Assembly (NCBI GenBank): GCA_021796315.1
Contig: JAJYOH010000271.1
Coordinates: 1 to 7,780 of the forward strand
Direction of reading: 5' to 3'
DNA from: Chloroflexota bacterium
GTDB taxonomy: Bacteria; Chloroflexota; Anaerolineae; Anaerolineales; Villigracilaceae
DNA length: 7,780 nucleotides
Below are positions 7,008-7,780 of the stretch, in pieces. Both the position numbers and the translations under genes were made by a program. Each line of letters opens with the position of its first letter. Within the stretch, counting starts at the first letter, position 1. A model generated the notes under the pieces. It was given only the letters and a program-made list of their open reading frames with translations. It was not told the origin of the DNA and made no database searches.

Positions 7008-7084
7008 TCGTCATTGCGAGCGCTCTTCGCAAAGCAATCTCCAGCTTAAAAATGAGATTGCTTCTCGAAGACTCGCAATGACGA
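7008..7084. repeat. Palindromic repeat element (REP/MITE-like) between gatC and gatA
   Basis: An imperfect 77-bp palindrome. The outer arms TCGTCATTGCGAG (7008-7020) and 7072-7084 are perfect 13-bp reverse complements. After a 3-nt bulge (7021-7023), TCTTCG (7024-7029) pairs with CGAAGA (7066-7071). After a 2x2 internal loop, AAGCAATCTC (7032-7041) pairs perfectly with 7054-7063. The terminal loop is 7042-7053. About 29 bp can pair in all. The motif pair GTCATTGCGAG / AAGCAATCTC resembles, as far as I recall, a dispersed palindrome seen between genes in several bacterial phyla including Chloroflexota. It fills almost the whole gap and ends 8 nt before gatA. In RNA it would form a long hairpin, with possible effects on gatC-gatA mRNA stability or partial termination. 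Confidence 0.75.
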
Positions 7085-7092
7085 AATAATAA

Positions 7093-7780
7093 ATGACCAA
7101 CCTCACAGAACTTACCCTCACCGAAATGCAAGCCGGACTCAAAACTGGAGATTTTTCCAGCCGCGAGTTGGTTGAAGCCGCGCTCAATAAAATCGAATCG
7201 TCCGATTCAAAGACGCACGCCTTTTTGCATTTAGCGAAAGAGTCGGCGTTGAAAAATGCTGATGAGGCTGATGAAAGAAGAAAGAAGAAAGACGTTTCGC
7301 CATTGTTGGGAATCCCCGTTGCCATCAAAGATGTTTTATCCGTCGAAGGGCTGCCGTGCACTGCCGGGTCAAAAATCCTTGAAGGATATATTCCGCCGTT
7401 CACCGCGACATCGGTGAAAAAACTTGTCGAGGCGGGCGCGATCATCGTCGGCAAAACCAACACCGATGAATTTGCGATGGGCTCGTCCACTGAAAATTCC
7501 GCATACGGCGTCACGCGCAATCCCTGGGATTTGAATCGCGTGCCGGGCGGTTCATCGGGTGGAAGCGCGACCTCGGTCGCGGCGCGCTATGTGCCCGCCG
7601 CGCTCGGCACGGACACAGGCGGCTCGGTGCGCCAGCCTGCGTCGCTGTGCGGCGTGACCGGACTCAAAACAACTTATGGCCGCGTTTCTCGTTTTGGTTT
7701 GATCGCGTTTGGTTCGTCGCTGGATACGGTCGGCGCGTTTGGCCGCACGGCTGAAGATGTCGCTCAAATTTTTTCGGTGA
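7093..7780 (+). CDS. gatA: Asp/Glu-tRNA amidotransferase subunit A, 5' part
   Basis: Amidase-signature subunit that hydrolyses glutamine to ammonia for delivery to GatB. The window holds the first 229 codons; the family usually has about 480-490, so the 3' half lies beyond the edge. The Ser-cisSer-Lys triad is visible at the residue numbers I recall for Staphylococcus aureus GatA: Lys79 in GIPVAIKD, Ser154 in PGGSSGGSA, and nucleophile Ser178 in TDTGGSVRQPAS. GKTNTDEFAMGSSTENS (120-136) and LKTTYGRVSRFGLIAF (191-206) are typical GatA stretches. A short Lys/Arg-rich insert (about 61-67) lies in a variable loop. The ATG follows the palindromic repeat by 8 nt (AATAATAA) and has no Shine-Dalgarno. 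Given the order gatC-gatA, gatB may follow or lie elsewhere. Confidence 0.96.
   Translation, partial: MTNLTELTLTEMQAGLKTGDFSSRELVEAALNKIESSDSKTHAFLHLAKESALKNADEADERRKKKDVSPLLGIPVAIKDVLSVEGLPCTAGSKILEGYIPPFTATSVKKLVEAGAIIVGKTNTDEFAMGSSTENSAYGVTRNPWDLNRVPGGSSGGSATSVAARYVPAALGTDTGGSVRQPASLCGVTGLKTTYGRVSRFGLIAFGSSLDTVGAFGRTAEDVAQIFSV

Noticed and set aside
7258..7292. Short direct repeats (GCTGATGA twice, AAAGAAG units) in gatA
   Set aside because: They encode a charged variable loop (DEADERRKKKD) and keep the frame intact, so there is no sign of a broken gene or a regulatory element.
7011..7520. Open frame of 169 codons on the minus strand
   Set aside because: It is antisense to gatA, whose catalytic motifs are unmistakable, and ends inside the palindromic repeat. 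Low-complexity Ser/Phe composition.
1..7780. CRISPR array, IS element, toxin-antitoxin or phage module
   Set aside because: No spaced direct repeats, transposase, integrase or paired small toxin-like genes were seen; the pseudo-NERD operon has no defence-type partners.

Overview
The window looks like ordinary chromosomal DNA from a free-living bacterium, most probably a member of the Chloroflexota (Anaerolineae-like). This placement is inferred from gene style: a lipoprotein with a long Pro/Thr linker, a SERCA-like Ca2+ P-type ATPase, GatCA-type transamidation, mid-range GC, and a short palindromic repeat of a style I recall from that phylum. No marker gene here proves it. Coding density is high and there is no phage, IS or CRISPR signature.

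Layout. (1) Positions 43-2967, plus strand: a complete P2A-type Ca2+-ATPase. (2) Positions 2982-3021: a hairpin between convergent genes. (3) Positions 3005-5633, minus strand: a tight four-gene cluster, in transcription order a 99-aa protein of unknown function, a membrane-anchored NERD-like protein with substituted active-site positions, a GT2 glycosyltransferase of the dolichyl-phosphate glucosyltransferase type, and ribonuclease HII. The last three genes overlap, so they are probably co-transcribed and translationally coupled. (4) Positions 5693-5766, minus strand: tRNA-Pro(UGG) with a strong promoter upstream and a hairpin downstream, just before the four-gene cluster. (5) Positions 5820-6689, plus strand: a lipoprotein esterase of the esterase D family, divergent from the tRNA. 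The -10 elements for the two directions overlap. (6) Position 6713 to the window end, plus strand: gatC, then a 77-bp palindromic repeat, then the first 229 codons of gatA. GatCAB converts misacylated Glu-tRNA(Gln) and/or Asp-tRNA(Asn) to the amidated forms.

Most of the content is housekeeping. The parts that merit a second look are the apparently inactive, membrane-tethered NERD-like protein in an operon with a small unknown protein and a glycosyltransferase; the palindromic element between gatC and gatA, with gatA lacking a visible Shine-Dalgarno sequence; a consensus -10 so close to gatC that its mRNA is predicted to be leaderless; and the back-to-back promoter between tRNA-Pro and the esterase. 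I found no convincing new defence, mobile or biosynthetic system.
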